A stretch of DNA of 64,000 bases from a bacterium (GCA_021789995.1 JAJYIQ010000001.1:372001-436000), one strand, 5' to 3'. Shown: positions 34,161 through 43,471, counted from the stretch's first letter. The notes: generated from the sequence alone by a model not told the origin. Numbers and translations: made by a program.

Positions 34161-35828
34161 ATGAATAACAAAAAAACTACTTTAATATTATTATTTTTAA
34201 TTTTAATTCTCGGTTGCTTTCTCCGTTTCTATAAACTCGGCTCCATCCCTCCCGGCCCCGAATGGGATGAGGCGAGTGTCGGCTACAACGCCTATTCCAT
34301 TGCCCAAACCGGACGCGACGAATGGGGTAATAAACTGCCGCTTATCTTTCCGGCCTTCGGCGATTACAAAAATCCGTTGTATATTTATCTCACTGCCGGT
34401 GTCGTCAAATTATTCGGGTTGAATATCGCAACGACCCGATTTATCAATACATTGACGGGTTCGCTCCTTATTCTTGTCTGGTTTTTTATCGCTGATCTGA
34501 TATTTAAAAATAAAAAAATTTCCCTGCTGACGGCTTTTTTGCTCGCCGTTTCCCCCTTCGGCATTTATTATTCGCGGATCGCCGGCGACGGAATGATGCT
34601 GTCCGTTTTCTTAATCGGTGCCGGTCTCCTCGCGGAATTATATTTTCTAAAAACCAAGCGATTACTATTGTGTATTATTTCTATTCTGCTTCTTATCCTA
34701 TCAATGTTTTCTTACAATCTCGCCCGGATTGTTTCTCCTTTGTTAATGCTTGCCGTATTTATCATTAATTTTATCAGCGTCAAAACTAACCGCCGGTGGT
34801 TTGTTATCCCACTCGTAATCTTCCTTTTAGCCTTATTTATCATTTATAAACAGTCGGCGATAAGCTTGAGCTCCCGTTTCCAATATGTCGGAATATTCGG
34901 CCAGAAAAAAGGCGTCGTCCTCCAGATAAACGAATTTCGCGACCACGATAAAAACAATCTGTTGTCCAAGATTTTCCACAACAAGGTCACGTTTTTCGGC
35001 ATCACTTTAAGCAGTAATTACCTGGCTATGTTTTCTTCCGATTTCCTCGTCAATTTCAAACATCAGACCGATGTGTCTGAAAGCTTTTGGCCGCCGCTCC
35101 ATCTGATTTTACTGCCATTTTATTATCTTGGCCTGATTTTTCTTATTAGCAAAATCGCCGGTTCTCGCAATCGCCGGGAACGGTTATCATACCTGTTGTT
35201 ATTGATCCTGATACTGGTTGCTCCAATCTCATCGGCGATTACCGAAGGCGGAAGCGGCAAACGCGACCTGGCCGCTCTTGGCACTTGGGAAATATTAAGC
35301 GCCTATGCCGCCGTCTATCTACTTGGACGCAAAAAGTTATTGACCACCATTGTCATTATCATTCTCGCTGTCAACCTTTATGCCTATTTTAAATTTTTTT
35401 ATTATACTTATCCCCGCGATTATGGCCAAATTTATGCCGCCCGCGAAAATAAAATCTGCGGACTGGAAAAACAAAATTACAGCCGCTTTGATTATTTCAT
35501 CGTTCCCCGAAAGATCGATAACGTTTCGTATATTTTCCCGCTTTTCTGCCAACAATATTCTCCGCTAAAGTACCGACAAGAACGGCAATTTACCACCAAA
35601 GACGGCTGGTTTATCGTCAACCGTTTCGACAAATATCTTTTTGTTGACGATACGACTGCTAAAGACCTCGCCGGCTTGAAACTGAAAAACAAGACCGTCG
35701 CTGTTTTCATGAATGCCGACGAAAGAAACCTTTTCGTTTTACAACCCAAAAAATTACGCTTCATCCCGGTGTTACCAGTTCTTAAATATAACGACGTTTC
35801 TCTTTACATGTTTTCCATGAAATTATGA
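34161..35828 (+). CDS. GT39/PMT-like membrane glycosyltransferase
   Basis: 555 residues. First-loop motif GPEWDEASVGYNAYSIAQTG, followed by RDEWGNKLPLIFPAFGDYKN; the acidic WDE is the likely catalytic base. About twelve helices precede a soluble domain of about 130 residues. It starts MNNKKTTLILLFLILILG. The ATGA at 35825 couples it to the next gene. It probably glycosylates a surface lipid or protein. Confidence 0.88.
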   Translation: MNNKKTTLILLFLILILGCFLRFYKLGSIPPGPEWDEASVGYNAYSIAQTGRDEWGNKLPLIFPAFGDYKNPLYIYLTAGVVKLFGLNIATTRFINTLTGSLLILVWFFIADLIFKNKKISLLTAFLLAVSPFGIYYSRIAGDGMMLSVFLIGAGLLAELYFLKTKRLLLCIISILLLILSMFSYNLARIVSPLLMLAVFIINFISVKTNRRWFVIPLVIFLLALFIIYKQSAISLSSRFQYVGIFGQKKGVVLQINEFRDHDKNNLLSKIFHNKVTFFGITLSSNYLAMFSSDFLVNFKHQTDVSESFWPPLHLILLPFYYLGLIFLISKIAGSRNRRERLSYLLLLILILVAPISSAITEGGSGKRDLAALGTWEILSAYAAVYLLGRKKLLTTIVIIILAVNLYAYFKFFYYTYPRDYGQIYAARENKICGLEKQNYSRFDYFIVPRKIDNVSYIFPLFCQQYSPLKYRQERQFTTKDGWFIVNRFDKYLFVDDTTAKDLAGLKLKNKTVAVFMNADERNLFVLQPKKLRFIPVLPVLKYNDVSLYMFSMKL

Positions 35829-36961
35829 CCGCCGCCATACTACTTTTCATCGTTAATCTGATATTCAAAGGGTTTCTTATCGGTAAAACCCCAAACAGCT
35901 TGTCCCTATCGGAAATCGATCTGCTCCGGCGGTTTAACGTATACCCGGCAATCGGCGATTACTCCTTCCGTTACCTGGCGGTAATTATGTCTGCCGCCAT
36001 CAGCCTGCTGACTTTTTATTTTATTTACCGACAAACAAAAAATTTTTGGCTGGCAATCGCCGTCGTCTTGTCCCTGACGTTTGCCCCCTATCTTTTTATC
36101 CTGTCACGGTTTCTCAATGTTTATATCGCTTTCCTTTTCCTCATTGCCGCCGGCCTCGCCCTGCTGCCGAATAATAAACTGAAATATTTAGCAATCATTA
36201 TCCTGGTTTTCGCCTTTTCCGACCGGCGAATAGTTTCCGCCGATTTGAACGATTTATTTAAAATCCTCGATTTGCGCAACCTTTTTTTTGCCGGCGATAC
36301 GGTCTCATCCGTCCTCCATATTCCCCTGACCGGTTTTTTCATGTATGTCGATTTGTTTTTTTTATTTGCCGGCTGGTATTTTTTATATCTGAAAAAGGGG
36401 GCGGAGAAACTGGTTAATCCACTCAACTTCCTTTTTGCTACCGGTATTGTTTTTTATTTCCTGTCAACCAGTTCATCTCTCAACACCTACCGCGGCCTGC
36501 TGATTTTTTATTATTTAAGTATCGTTATCGGCAGCGGTTATTATTTTCTGGCGAGAAACCGATTGCTTCCTCTAATCATTATTATTGTTCTCGCCAATAT
36601 TGTTTTTTATCAGGAACTGGCCTACAATCATTTCGATAAAAAAAGTTCCTTTGAATGGGGTTATGCCGAGCAGGCAACCATCCAGTATTTCAACAACCGC
36701 CACCTGTCGCAACCGTTAATATTAAGCAAATCGTCGGCAGGCAAACTGGATCGTTATGTTAATTTTTTTTCGAACACCAATTTCAAAACAAAAACGCTGA
36801 CAGTCAATCAGATGAAGAAAACATGTGTAAAAAATAGTAGCAACTATTGCCTTGTCCGTGAAGATGAACTGCCGTATTTTGGCTTGGCGAAAGACGATAT
36901 TAAGCTTGTTTTCCGCTATTATGATGGCTTGCCAATGTATTTTTTACTTCCCACCCGCTAA
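35825..36961 (+). CDS. GT-C-like membrane protein, diverged
   Basis: 378 residues, about ten helices. It resembles the PMT-like neighbours in architecture, but the first loop reads SLSEIDLLRRFNVYPAIGDYSFRYL without the usual acidic-aromatic pair, so catalytic competence is uncertain. It ends with a short outer domain. Coupled to the previous gene by ATGA. Its last 62 nt overlap the convergent gene 36900-38648, one of the longest convergent overlaps here. Confidence 0.7.
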   Translation: MTAAILLFIVNLIFKGFLIGKTPNSLSLSEIDLLRRFNVYPAIGDYSFRYLAVIMSAAISLLTFYFIYRQTKNFWLAIAVVLSLTFAPYLFILSRFLNVYIAFLFLIAAGLALLPNNKLKYLAIIILVFAFSDRRIVSADLNDLFKILDLRNLFFAGDTVSSVLHIPLTGFFMYVDLFFLFAGWYFLYLKKGAEKLVNPLNFLFATGIVFYFLSTSSSLNTYRGLLIFYYLSIVIGSGYYFLARNRLLPLIIIIVLANIVFYQELAYNHFDKKSSFEWGYAEQATIQYFNNRHLSQPLILSKSSAGKLDRYVNFFSNTNFKTKTLTVNQMKKTCVKNSSNYCLVREDELPYFGLAKDDIKLVFRYYDGLPMYFLLPTR

Positions 36962-38648
36962 CGGCCAAAACTAAAATGACTGATATTATTGACAACCAAT
37001 CGCTCAGGATCCGCACCGGTGTATCGGTAAAACGGAATGCCAATTGATGGCGGCCGGCGGGGACATTAACGGTAATCAACTTTAACGGATTGTTATCGTT
37101 TATCGCCGTTTTTTGACCGTCGACTTTGGCTATCCAGCCGGGGAAATAATAAGTATTCAGCCGAAATACCAAAGGAGAAGCGGCCGTGACGGTAAAGATT
37201 TTTTCGCTGAAATTATTCTTCCCTGTCGTGACCCTTCCCTGACCGGAAACTATTTGGTACGGCTGGCGCGGCAAATCGTTTTCATTAATCGCCAAAGTCG
37301 TCGTCCCCAGACTGGTTTTTTTAGTGGCGACGCCTTTGGGTACGAATTCGTAGGACGTGCCGCTCACCCGCCAGGCAATTTCTTCAAAAGACGTCCGCGC
37401 CGCATCGGTCGTACTGATCAAACGTTGTGGCCGGAAATATGGCGAATATTTAATGACCGTAACTATAACAATAATCAGCACGGTAATATTTATTGTCATT
37501 CGAAGCAGAGTCGAAGTATCCCTCAATAATAATTTTTTAAAAAAATAGACACCGTATGCGCATATTATGCTGATAAACAGCGCCGTAAATGTCAGAAACC
37601 GCCACGGCCATTGCAGGTATGCCAGCGGCGATACGGCTTTCCAGATAAACGCCGAATAACCGGTCGCCATGAAGAGACTGAATAACAGGAGAAAGACAGA
37701 TAGTAGATAATAGCCAGTAGTCAGGGAAAGTTTCTTTTTTTTGAAAATATATACCACGAACCCTGCCAACGACAAGCCCGTCAGGGCAATCGGGATTTTT
37801 CCGAGTTGAAACGTTAATCCGCTTTGGCAATTGTCGCCCGATCCGCCGTAGCCCCAAGGCGAATACCAGAACTGGTACGGGCAAACGAAATGCTCTTGGT
37901 AGGCGGCGAGTTCGGTCGTCAGAATTTTATCGGTCAGCGTATACTGTTTTTCCGCCAGTGAAGGCAGCCAGAAAAAAGCCGATAACCCCAAACCGATCAT
38001 ACCGCCAATTACCGCTGCTTTGGCAAAATTGATTTTGTCTTTCGCCGCCAGTAAATAAAATAAAAAAATAAAACCGATAAAGATGACGGCCGGAAAAGCA
38101 ATAAGCGGATGGGCCAACACCAATAAAGCCAGGGATATGCCAAAAAAAACGCTGTTGGCCAAACTGTTTTTTTCGTACAACCGGTGCAGGAAAAGAAAAA
38201 CAAACGGCAGGACCGTCATGGCAAAAAATTCGGCGAAAGCGCCGCGGACATACACATTGACCGAGTGGTAAAAAAAATAAGTGTACACGGTTGCACCGAG
38301 CATGGCCGGCCAGCGGCCAAGTATTCGCCTGATAAGCCAGTAGCTGCCAAAGGCGGCAAGAATAAAACCGAGAATAAGCATTAATTTTACTGACCAAATG
38401 TAGGAAAAACCAACCAGGTGGAAAAACTCGCTGATGTAGTAAATAAGCGGCGGGTAAAAATTGAAAAGCGGGTAGCCGTAGCCAAAACCAAGCTGTCCAA
38501 CCCAGCGCGGGTATAAGTTGCCCTGGCGCAAACCCTGATCAAGCAGGAAAAGCCGGGCAATATGCTGGTCATCATGCATCGAAAAATAACTACCGTTGAG
38601 GAGGACTAAATACGCCGGAGCTGATATAATTAAAAGGATAAGATCCAT
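36900..38648 (-). CDS. PTPS-related-type GT-C membrane protein
   Basis: 582 residues from the ATG at 38648. The first loop has MHDDQHIARLFLLDQGLRQG, then YPRWVGQLGFGYGYPLFNFY, the hallmark of the 6-pyruvoyl-tetrahydropterin-synthase-related membrane family, probably oligosaccharide GT-C enzymes despite the name. About thirteen helices precede a C-terminal beta-rich outer domain (YYFPGWIAKVDGQ, as in YfhO-like proteins). A repeat-derived stretch (LLRDTSTLLRMTIN) sits between helices. TACAAT on the minus strand ends 7 nt before this ATG, so I prefer it to the upstream ATG at 38684. Confidence 0.85.
   Translation of the reverse strand: MDLILLIISAPAYLVLLNGSYFSMHDDQHIARLFLLDQGLRQGNLYPRWVGQLGFGYGYPLFNFYPPLIYYISEFFHLVGFSYIWSVKLMLILGFILAAFGSYWLIRRILGRWPAMLGATVYTYFFYHSVNVYVRGAFAEFFAMTVLPFVFLFLHRLYEKNSLANSVFFGISLALLVLAHPLIAFPAVIFIGFIFLFYLLAAKDKINFAKAAVIGGMIGLGLSAFFWLPSLAEKQYTLTDKILTTELAAYQEHFVCPYQFWYSPWGYGGSGDNCQSGLTFQLGKIPIALTGLSLAGFVVYIFKKKKLSLTTGYYLLSVFLLLFSLFMATGYSAFIWKAVSPLAYLQWPWRFLTFTALFISIICAYGVYFFKKLLLRDTSTLLRMTINITVLIIVIVTVIKYSPYFRPQRLISTTDAARTSFEEIAWRVSGTSYEFVPKGVATKKTSLGTTTLAINENDLPRQPYQIVSGQGRVTTGKNNFSEKIFTVTAASPLVFRLNTYYFPGWIAKVDGQKTAINDNNPLKLITVNVPAGRHQLAFRFTDTPVRILSDWLSIISVILVLAVSGWEVKNTLASHHNSGKQA
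37494..37523 (-). repeat. Short repeat fragment inside the PTPS-related gene
   Basis: TGTCATTCGAAGCAGAGTCG followed by AAGTATCCC is a partial TGTCATTC...CTTCGACT-type repeat, read in frame on the minus strand as RDTSTLLRMT in an inter-helix loop. Confidence 0.55.
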
Positions 38649-38661
38649 GGATAATATTGTA
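38625..38661. promoter_or_regulatory. Divergent promoters around a shared CATG start
   Basis: CATG at 38646-38649 contains the plus start (38647) and the minus start (38648). The minus strand has TACAAT at 38656-38661 (7-nt gap). The plus strand has TATAAT at 38625-38630 with a longer 16-nt gap and an AAAAGGA Shine-Dalgarno-like stretch before the start. Confidence 0.6.
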
Positions 38662-40086
38662 CACCTGAAAAAGAAAACCGTCATTAGTGCCTTAAGTCTT
38701 TTTTTCCAAAGCGGTTACTCGGCCTTTTTGGGCCTGGTCGCTAATCTGGTAGTGACGATTTTGCTGTCGCCGGCGATTTTCGGCATTTATATCACCGCCC
38801 TGTCAATAATTTCTCTTTTCAATTATTTTTCCGATATCGGTCTGGCCGCTTCGCTCGTCCAGAAAAAGGAAATCACCGACGACGATATCCGGACGACTTT
38901 TACCGTCCAGCAGCTTTTAATAATTATCATCATTACGGTTGGGTTTTTCGCGACATCATTCATCCGCCAATTTTACAAATTACCGACTGAAGGTGTCCAA
39001 CTTTACTGGGCACTCCTCGTGGCCTTTTTCCTCTCTTCACTGAAAACGATGCCGTCGATTTTTCTTGAACGCCAGGTCCAGTTCCAGAAGATCGTCCTCG
39101 TACAGATCATCGAAAATACGGTTTTTTACCTGACGGTCATCATATTGGCAATTTTGAAATTTGGTCTGGCCAGTTTTACCATTGCCGTTCTTTGCCGGTC
39201 GGTCATCGGCGTCATCGTTATCTATTCCATTTCATTCTGGAAACCGTCCGTCGGTATCTCCCGGGTCAGCCTGAAAAAACTGCTGACTTTCGGCATCCCC
39301 TTCCAGGCGAGCAGCTTTTTGGCACTTTTTAAAGATGACCTCATCACTCTTTATCTGGGAAAAGTGCTCGGTTTCACCGGATTGGGTTACATCGGCTGGG
39401 CAAAAAAATGGGCCGAAGCACCAATCCGGATCATTATGGATAATGTCTCCCGCGTTCTTTTCCCCGTCCTCGCCCGGCTGCAGCACGACAAGGAAAAAAT
39501 CGGTCAGCTGATCGAAAAAAATCTCTATTACCAGACGATGCTTTTAGCACCAATCATGCTCGGAATGATCATCCTCATGAAACCGTTTGTCCAGTTCATT
39601 CCCCGCTATGCCAAGTGGATGCCCGCTTTGCCGCTTTTTTACCTGATGAGTATTGCCGCCTTCCTCTCTTCCTATTCGACGCCGTTTACCAATCTTTTCA
39701 ACGCGTTAGGCGAAGCGAAAATCTCCTTTTTTTTCATGCTTTTTTGGACCGTTATTACCTGGATACTGACACCGATTCTCACCAAAACCTACGGCTTTTT
39801 CGGTTTTCCTATCACTCAGGTTGTTTTATCACTGGCTTTTGTCCTGGTTCTTTTTCAGGCCAAACGGCTGGTTAATTTTCGTTTCTGGCAGTCGGTTTAT
39901 AAAACAATTATCGCTTCGATCTTCATGGGAGCAATTGCGTTACTGATAAAATCACTCAACCTACCGATCGCCGCAACACTGGTAACCGTTGGTGTCACCG
40001 GTTTTATTTGCTATTTGTCAATTTTGTTTTTTTTGTTTAAAATAAACGTTATCAGTGAAATAAAATCGTTTTTCAATTATGAATGA
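38647..40086 (+). CDS. Polysaccharide flippase, Wzx/MATE-like
   Basis: 479 residues from ATG 38647 (MDNIVHLKKK); an upstream in-frame ATG lies within the divergent gene. About fourteen helices with FFQSGYSAFLGLVANLVVTILLSP at the start and IGLAASLVQKKEI, FLERQVQFQKIV and GYIGWAKKWAE are typical of the PST/MATE (MurJ/Wzx) superfamily. It flips lipid-linked oligosaccharides to the outer face, where the GT-C enzymes work. It overlaps the GT2 gene by 8 nt. Confidence 0.9.
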   Translation: MDNIVHLKKKTVISALSLFFQSGYSAFLGLVANLVVTILLSPAIFGIYITALSIISLFNYFSDIGLAASLVQKKEITDDDIRTTFTVQQLLIIIIITVGFFATSFIRQFYKLPTEGVQLYWALLVAFFLSSLKTMPSIFLERQVQFQKIVLVQIIENTVFYLTVIILAILKFGLASFTIAVLCRSVIGVIVIYSISFWKPSVGISRVSLKKLLTFGIPFQASSFLALFKDDLITLYLGKVLGFTGLGYIGWAKKWAEAPIRIIMDNVSRVLFPVLARLQHDKEKIGQLIEKNLYYQTMLLAPIMLGMIILMKPFVQFIPRYAKWMPALPLFYLMSIAAFLSSYSTPFTNLFNALGEAKISFFFMLFWTVITWILTPILTKTYGFFGFPITQVVLSLAFVLVLFQAKRLVNFRFWQSVYKTIIASIFMGAIALLIKSLNLPIAATLVTVGVTGFICYLSILFFLFKINVISEIKSFFNYE

Positions 40087-40996
40087 CGTCACGGCCATTA
40101 TTGTCGTCAAAAATTGTCCGCCGCATTTTTGGGAAACCATCCAGTCAATCGAAAATTTCGCCACGGAAATTATTGTCGGTACGATCACTCCCGATCCGGC
40201 CCTCGTTGCTAGTCTGAAAATCAATAATAAAGTCCGCATCGTCCCTCTGCCCGGGACTATCCCTTTTGCCGATATGGTCAAAGAGGATCTTAAAAAACTG
40301 GCCCGGGGAAAATATATCCTTTATCTTGACCCGGACGAAATTTTTCCCCGCGAAGCGATCAAAACAATCGAGAAAAAAATTAACGATTTTGCCTATTTCA
40401 GTTTTCCCCGCAAAAATATCATTTTTAACCGGTGGATAAAATATTCCCGTTGGTGGCCCGATTACCAGTTGCGTTTTTTCAAAAAAGACGCGGTCGTCTG
40501 GCCTAAAAAAATCCATCCCGAGCCGGTTGCCCGCGGTGTTGGCTACATGTTGCCGATCGACGAACGCTTTGCTATTTACCATTACAATTATGACAATATC
40601 GACCAGTACTTTGAAAAAGCCAACCGCTACGCCAAATCGGAAGCGCATTCATATATCGATAAAAAAATTAACCTGACTTTGCCGGAAAGCATCAAAAAAG
40701 CCGTTGGCGAATTCATCAGTCGTTTTTTTGCTTGCGAAGGTTACCGCGACGGCATGCACGGCTTTGCCCTGTCGACTCTACAAATGTTTTACTACCTTCT
40801 CGTTTATTTCTATTACTGGGAAGCAAAAAAATACGAGAAAGTTGATGATAAAGTTCTGATCAAATCCGCCCGCGACTATTTCAAAACCGGCGCCGCCGAA
40901 ACCGGTTTCTGGGTCATCCAGAAAAAGCTGACCGGTGGACTGGAGAAGTGGAAAATCAAAATCGTCGTTAAACTGTTGAAGGTATTTAAACTCTAA
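40079..40996 (+). CDS. GT2 glycosyltransferase, WaaE/LPS-core-like
   Basis: 305 residues. TAIIVVKNCPPHFWETIQSI at the N-terminus, YILYLDPDEIFP (metal-binding site) and YQLRFFKKDAVVWPKKIHPEP match the WaaE/KdtX-like GT2 subgroup, which adds sugars to core oligosaccharide; the first aspartate strand is less canonical. A C-terminal hydrophobic segment near residue 235 may attach it to the membrane. Coupled to the flippase gene by overlap, so they probably act on the same lipid-linked glycan. Convergent overlap of 11 nt with the next gene. Confidence 0.87.
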   Translation: MNDVTAIIVVKNCPPHFWETIQSIENFATEIIVGTITPDPALVASLKINNKVRIVPLPGTIPFADMVKEDLKKLARGKYILYLDPDEIFPREAIKTIEKKINDFAYFSFPRKNIIFNRWIKYSRWWPDYQLRFFKKDAVVWPKKIHPEPVARGVGYMLPIDERFAIYHYNYDNIDQYFEKANRYAKSEAHSYIDKKINLTLPESIKKAVGEFISRFFACEGYRDGMHGFALSTLQMFYYLLVYFYYWEAKKYEKVDDKVLIKSARDYFKTGAAETGFWVIQKKLTGGLEKWKIKIVVKLLKVFKL

Positions 40997-41522
40997 TTTT
41001 CTTGCCACTCTCATACTCAAACCTCACCGGATTTCCGAACCGGTACAACGCGGCATTTTTTGCCCGTATATCCATCGACATAAAAGTCATCGACAAAAAC
41101 AGGGAAATTTCCGGTTCTTGAGCGGTAATCCGGAAACAATGGGAAGCTTGTAAACTAATACTTTTGCCGGCAACAACCGTCGTCACCAACAGCTGGTAAA
41201 ACTGGTAACTTTCCAGCACTTTATGAAAACTATTGATCCGATCCGCCCTGGTATATTCAAGTGTCGGTTTGTCCCAGTATTCCTTTTTCAGCCGGACATT
41301 AGAGCTATAGCTTAATGGAAAGACGATCGGCATCGGCGGGATAAAAATCTCCGGTTTTTTAATTTTCATTTCGGCGATAAAATTCCGGACATATTGTTCG
41401 ATCGGCTCAAAATCGGCGTAAAGATCATAAAGCGGCAGAAAAAAATTTTTTTTATCCTGACGCATAATTAACAAATACGTGATATACGCCTGTTTCGGAT
41501 AGTCGATATTTACGGAAAACAT
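40986..41522 (-). CDS. Hypothetical protein, 178 aa
   Basis: The start at 41522 (MFSVNIDYPKQAYITYLLIM) is chosen because TATAAT ends 7 nt before it on the minus strand; the longer frame to 41651 runs into the peroxiredoxin gene. The product is soluble, mixed alpha/beta, with a central YARA-like basic-aromatic region but no motif I recognise. It may be co-expressed with nothing nearby. Its 3' end overlaps the GT2 gene by 11 nt. Confidence 0.65.
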   Translation of the reverse strand: MFSVNIDYPKQAYITYLLIMRQDKKNFFLPLYDLYADFEPIEQYVRNFIAEMKIKKPEIFIPPMPIVFPLSYSSNVRLKKEYWDKPTLEYTRADRINSFHKVLESYQFYQLLVTTVVAGKSISLQASHCFRITAQEPEISLFLSMTFMSMDIRAKNAALYRFGNPVRFEYESGKKIRV

Positions 41523-41586
41523 ACGGAATATTATACATATAATTGAAGCGCACTTTACCGGCGAGGGATTTACACCAAAAATAAGA

Positions 41587-42036
41587 TTACCCGAACGAAT
41601 CCAGATCTCGTATAATTTCCCCGGTGTGTATCGTCGGGTTGACATTTTCATAAACCTTTTTTATTTCCCCTACCGGATCAATGAGATATGTTGTTCTCAA
41701 AGTTCCCTCAAATTCCCGGCCCATGAATTTCTTTTTCCCCCAGGCGTGATAAGTCTCAATCACCGATTTCAGCGTATCGCTTAAAAGAGGAAAGTTAAGA
41801 TGATATTTTTCCCTGAATTTTTTGTGGGAAGCAATCGTATCTTTGGAAACGCCCAGGACAGCGACACCTTTTTTTTGCAGTTCCTTCAGGGCATCGCGGA
41901 AATTACACGCTTCCGTGGTGCATCCCGGCGTATCGTCTTTGGGATAAAAATAGAGGACGACCCACTTTCCCCGGTAATCGGAAAGTTTATGCATTTTGCC
42001 ATCCTGGTCCGGTAATTCGAAATCCATCGCTTTCAT
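41587..42036 (-). CDS. bcp: Thioredoxin-dependent peroxiredoxin, BCP type
   Basis: 149 residues. [19 protein letters not shown] holds the peroxidatic Cys39 and, five residues on, the resolving Cys44, the atypical 2-Cys arrangement of the Bcp/PrxQ family. It reduces hydroperoxides with electrons from thioredoxin in the cytoplasm. TAAAAT ends 6 nt before the ATG on the minus strand. A truncated copy, promoter included, lies at 44260-44400. Confidence 0.95.
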   Translation of the reverse strand: MKAMDFELPDQDGKMHKLSDYRGKWVVLYFYPKDDTPGCTTEACNFRDALKELQKKGVAVLGVSKDTIASHKKFREKYHLNFPLLSDTLKSVIETYHAWGKKKFMGREFEGTLRTTYLIDPVGEIKKVYENVNPTIHTGEIIRDLDSFG

Positions 42037-42234
42037 AATATTATTTTAATATTTATTGCATGGTAATCAACCGTCCAATCCCCCGACCCGCATAGTTACC
42101 GGTTCATTACCCTAATAAGTCTGCTGGTTTTTTGACGGCGTCGGCATTTTATCCCGTCGGGAAAATTTGCATCTTATATACCAGGCAACGATTCAAATAT
42201 AGACCATATTTATACCTATCATTGTAAACGGATG

Positions 42235-42312
42235 GTGATAAAAAAGTGATAAAAAAGTAATAAAAATAAATTTTGTCAAATTATTGACACATTTCCAATA
42301 AAACCATATAAT
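42235..42312 (+). promoter_or_regulatory. Consensus promoter with phased A-tracts and an inverted repeat
   Basis: TTGACA (42284-42289), a 17-nt spacer and TATAAT (42307-42312) match the sigma-70 consensus fully. Upstream lie three 11-bp direct repeats (GTGATAAAAAA twice, then GTAATAAAAAT, 42235-42267), A-tracts in helical phase as in an UP element or bent DNA. TGTCAA (42274-42279) and TTGACA (42284-42289) form an inverted repeat over the -35, a possible operator. The rest of the 42040-42230 gap shows nothing else. Confidence 0.7.
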
Positions 42313-42325
42313 GAAATTAATCGTT

Positions 42326-42685
42326 ATGGTCACTGAACGTCCCACTCCTGAAACTCATTACAGAATTTCCGCCCGTAACGCTAAGGAACAAAAACGCCTC
42401 GGAAAGGAATGCTGTACTGTTACCGCCCCCCATGATGATCCATCCGGCCGCACTTGTCCCGGTGATATATTGGTTAAACTGCGTTCATGGAGTGATGCGC
42501 CAAAGTCGCCGGATATCAAAAAATTCGGTTTAATCAACGGCATGTGTACTCTCTGCGGTTCCTTTGTTATTTTAGATGCCAAAAAGCGGGTAGTGAAAAG
42601 CATTGCATATGACCCAACTTTATCTCCCCCATTAACCATTACTTTCTGTAAACAAATAAAGGTAAGTAAACGGCCGCCGAAATAA
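42326..42685 (+). CDS. Small putative zinc-binding protein (INGxCxLC family), 119 aa
   Basis: 119 residues from ATG 42326. An ATG five codons upstream (42311) overlaps the -10 box and cannot be on the mRNA made from the consensus promoter. Conserved with its neighbour at 42845 are H-x-D-x-S-x(3)-C-x-G, a W-x-x-A segment and FGLINGMCTLCGSFVILDAK, giving a likely Cys3His metal site. It is soluble and basic at the C-terminus (KVSKRPPK). I do not recognise a described family. The promoter is the strongest in the window, so it may be abundant. Confidence 0.7.
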   Translation: MVTERPTPETHYRISARNAKEQKRLGKECCTVTAPHDDPSGRTCPGDILVKLRSWSDAPKSPDIKKFGLINGMCTLCGSFVILDAKKRVVKSIAYDPTLSPPLTITFCKQIKVSKRPPK

Positions 42686-42844
42686 GTTGATCGTCAAAAA
42701 CGTATTCTCCGCAAAATCGGAGCGACCGGATATAATCAGTAAAAACAGATAGTGATGCCTCATTTTTTCCGTCGTCGATGTCGTATAATTTTTGAGGCCT
42801 GCAATCCCCACCATTATCTGCCCTTCGTGGTATAATAAAAAACT

Positions 42845-43075
42845 ATGGTGGAAAAAGCAATGCCCGAACGCAGCCGAAATAAAACATTGATTTATGTCTA
42901 TCATATCGATCGGTCAACCAATAAACCCTGCGAAGGTCGGGTAGAAATAAACTATTTAAATTGGGATGCCGCCCGTAATTCTGCCGGTATGCGATTAGTC
43001 AAAGCCATTAACGGTACCTGCAATCTGTGCCATGCAAACATTTTTATAGATAATAATAAACAGGAGGTAAAGTAA
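42845..43075 (+). CDS. Small putative zinc-binding protein (INGxCxLC family), 76 aa
   Basis: 76 residues, a shorter paralog of the preceding gene: HIDRSTNKPCEGRVEINYLN, then W-D-A-A and VKAINGTCNLCHANIFIDNN. Shared His, Cys and C-x2-C positions suggest a small zinc ribbon. TATAAT at 42831-42836 ends 8 nt before the ATG, so it has its own promoter. Possible role in nucleic-acid or protein binding; nothing more can be said from sequence. Confidence 0.65.
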   Translation: MVEKAMPERSRNKTLIYVYHIDRSTNKPCEGRVEINYLNWDAARNSAGMRLVKAINGTCNLCHANIFIDNNKQEVK

Positions 43076-43089
43076 AGCCGATGCTTTAA

Positions 43090-43165
43090 TCTCTGCCCGA
43101 CATAGGCCCACATAGAACGCGGTGGGCAGCACATTCTTCACCGCCGCTCTCTTTGTCTTATCCAT
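43090..43165 (-). pseudogene. Truncated copy of the three-helix membrane protein gene
   Basis: The minus strand from 43165 reads MDKTKRAAVKNVLPTAFYVG, matching the first 20 residues of the gene at 44476-44790 (MDKIKKAAMTNAFLTALYIV). It then diverges. The -10 box and spacer (TATACG, 6 nt, TTTCTATGGA context) also match those of the intact gene, so promoter and 5' end were duplicated together. Confidence 0.6.
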
Positions 43166-43252
43166 AGAAACCGTATAGCATTTTGAAATCATGTTAATAT
43201 CGTCAATCGCTTGACTTTTTTTCGCCCCGCTTAGTGATAAAATTTTGGCTTC

Positions 43253-43471
43253 ATGAAAGAAAATCCCGCTATTACCATTAACACTGAACAAAATATCCGT
43301 ACCGATCAACTGATCGAAGTCATCCCTTTCCTAAGAGGCATCATGAATATCTCTACTGCCGAACTGAAAATAATGGCCGATGAAGACCCTTGGCGCGCCG
43401 CCAGGATTGCCCACAACCAACAACGCGTCGATCACCTCACCCGCCTCGCCCGTAACGGCAATAAAAACTGA
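43253..43471 (+). CDS. Small hypothetical protein, 72 aa
   Basis: 72 residues, helical, with an acidic middle and the C-terminal stretch WRAARIAHNQQRVDHLTRLA. An extended -10 (TGATAAAAT) lies 9 nt before the ATG. No family recognised. It lies in a run of small genes with individual promoters. Confidence 0.5.
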   Translation: MKENPAITINTEQNIRTDQLIEVIPFLRGIMNISTAELKIMADEDPWRAARIAHNQQRVDHLTRLARNGNKN

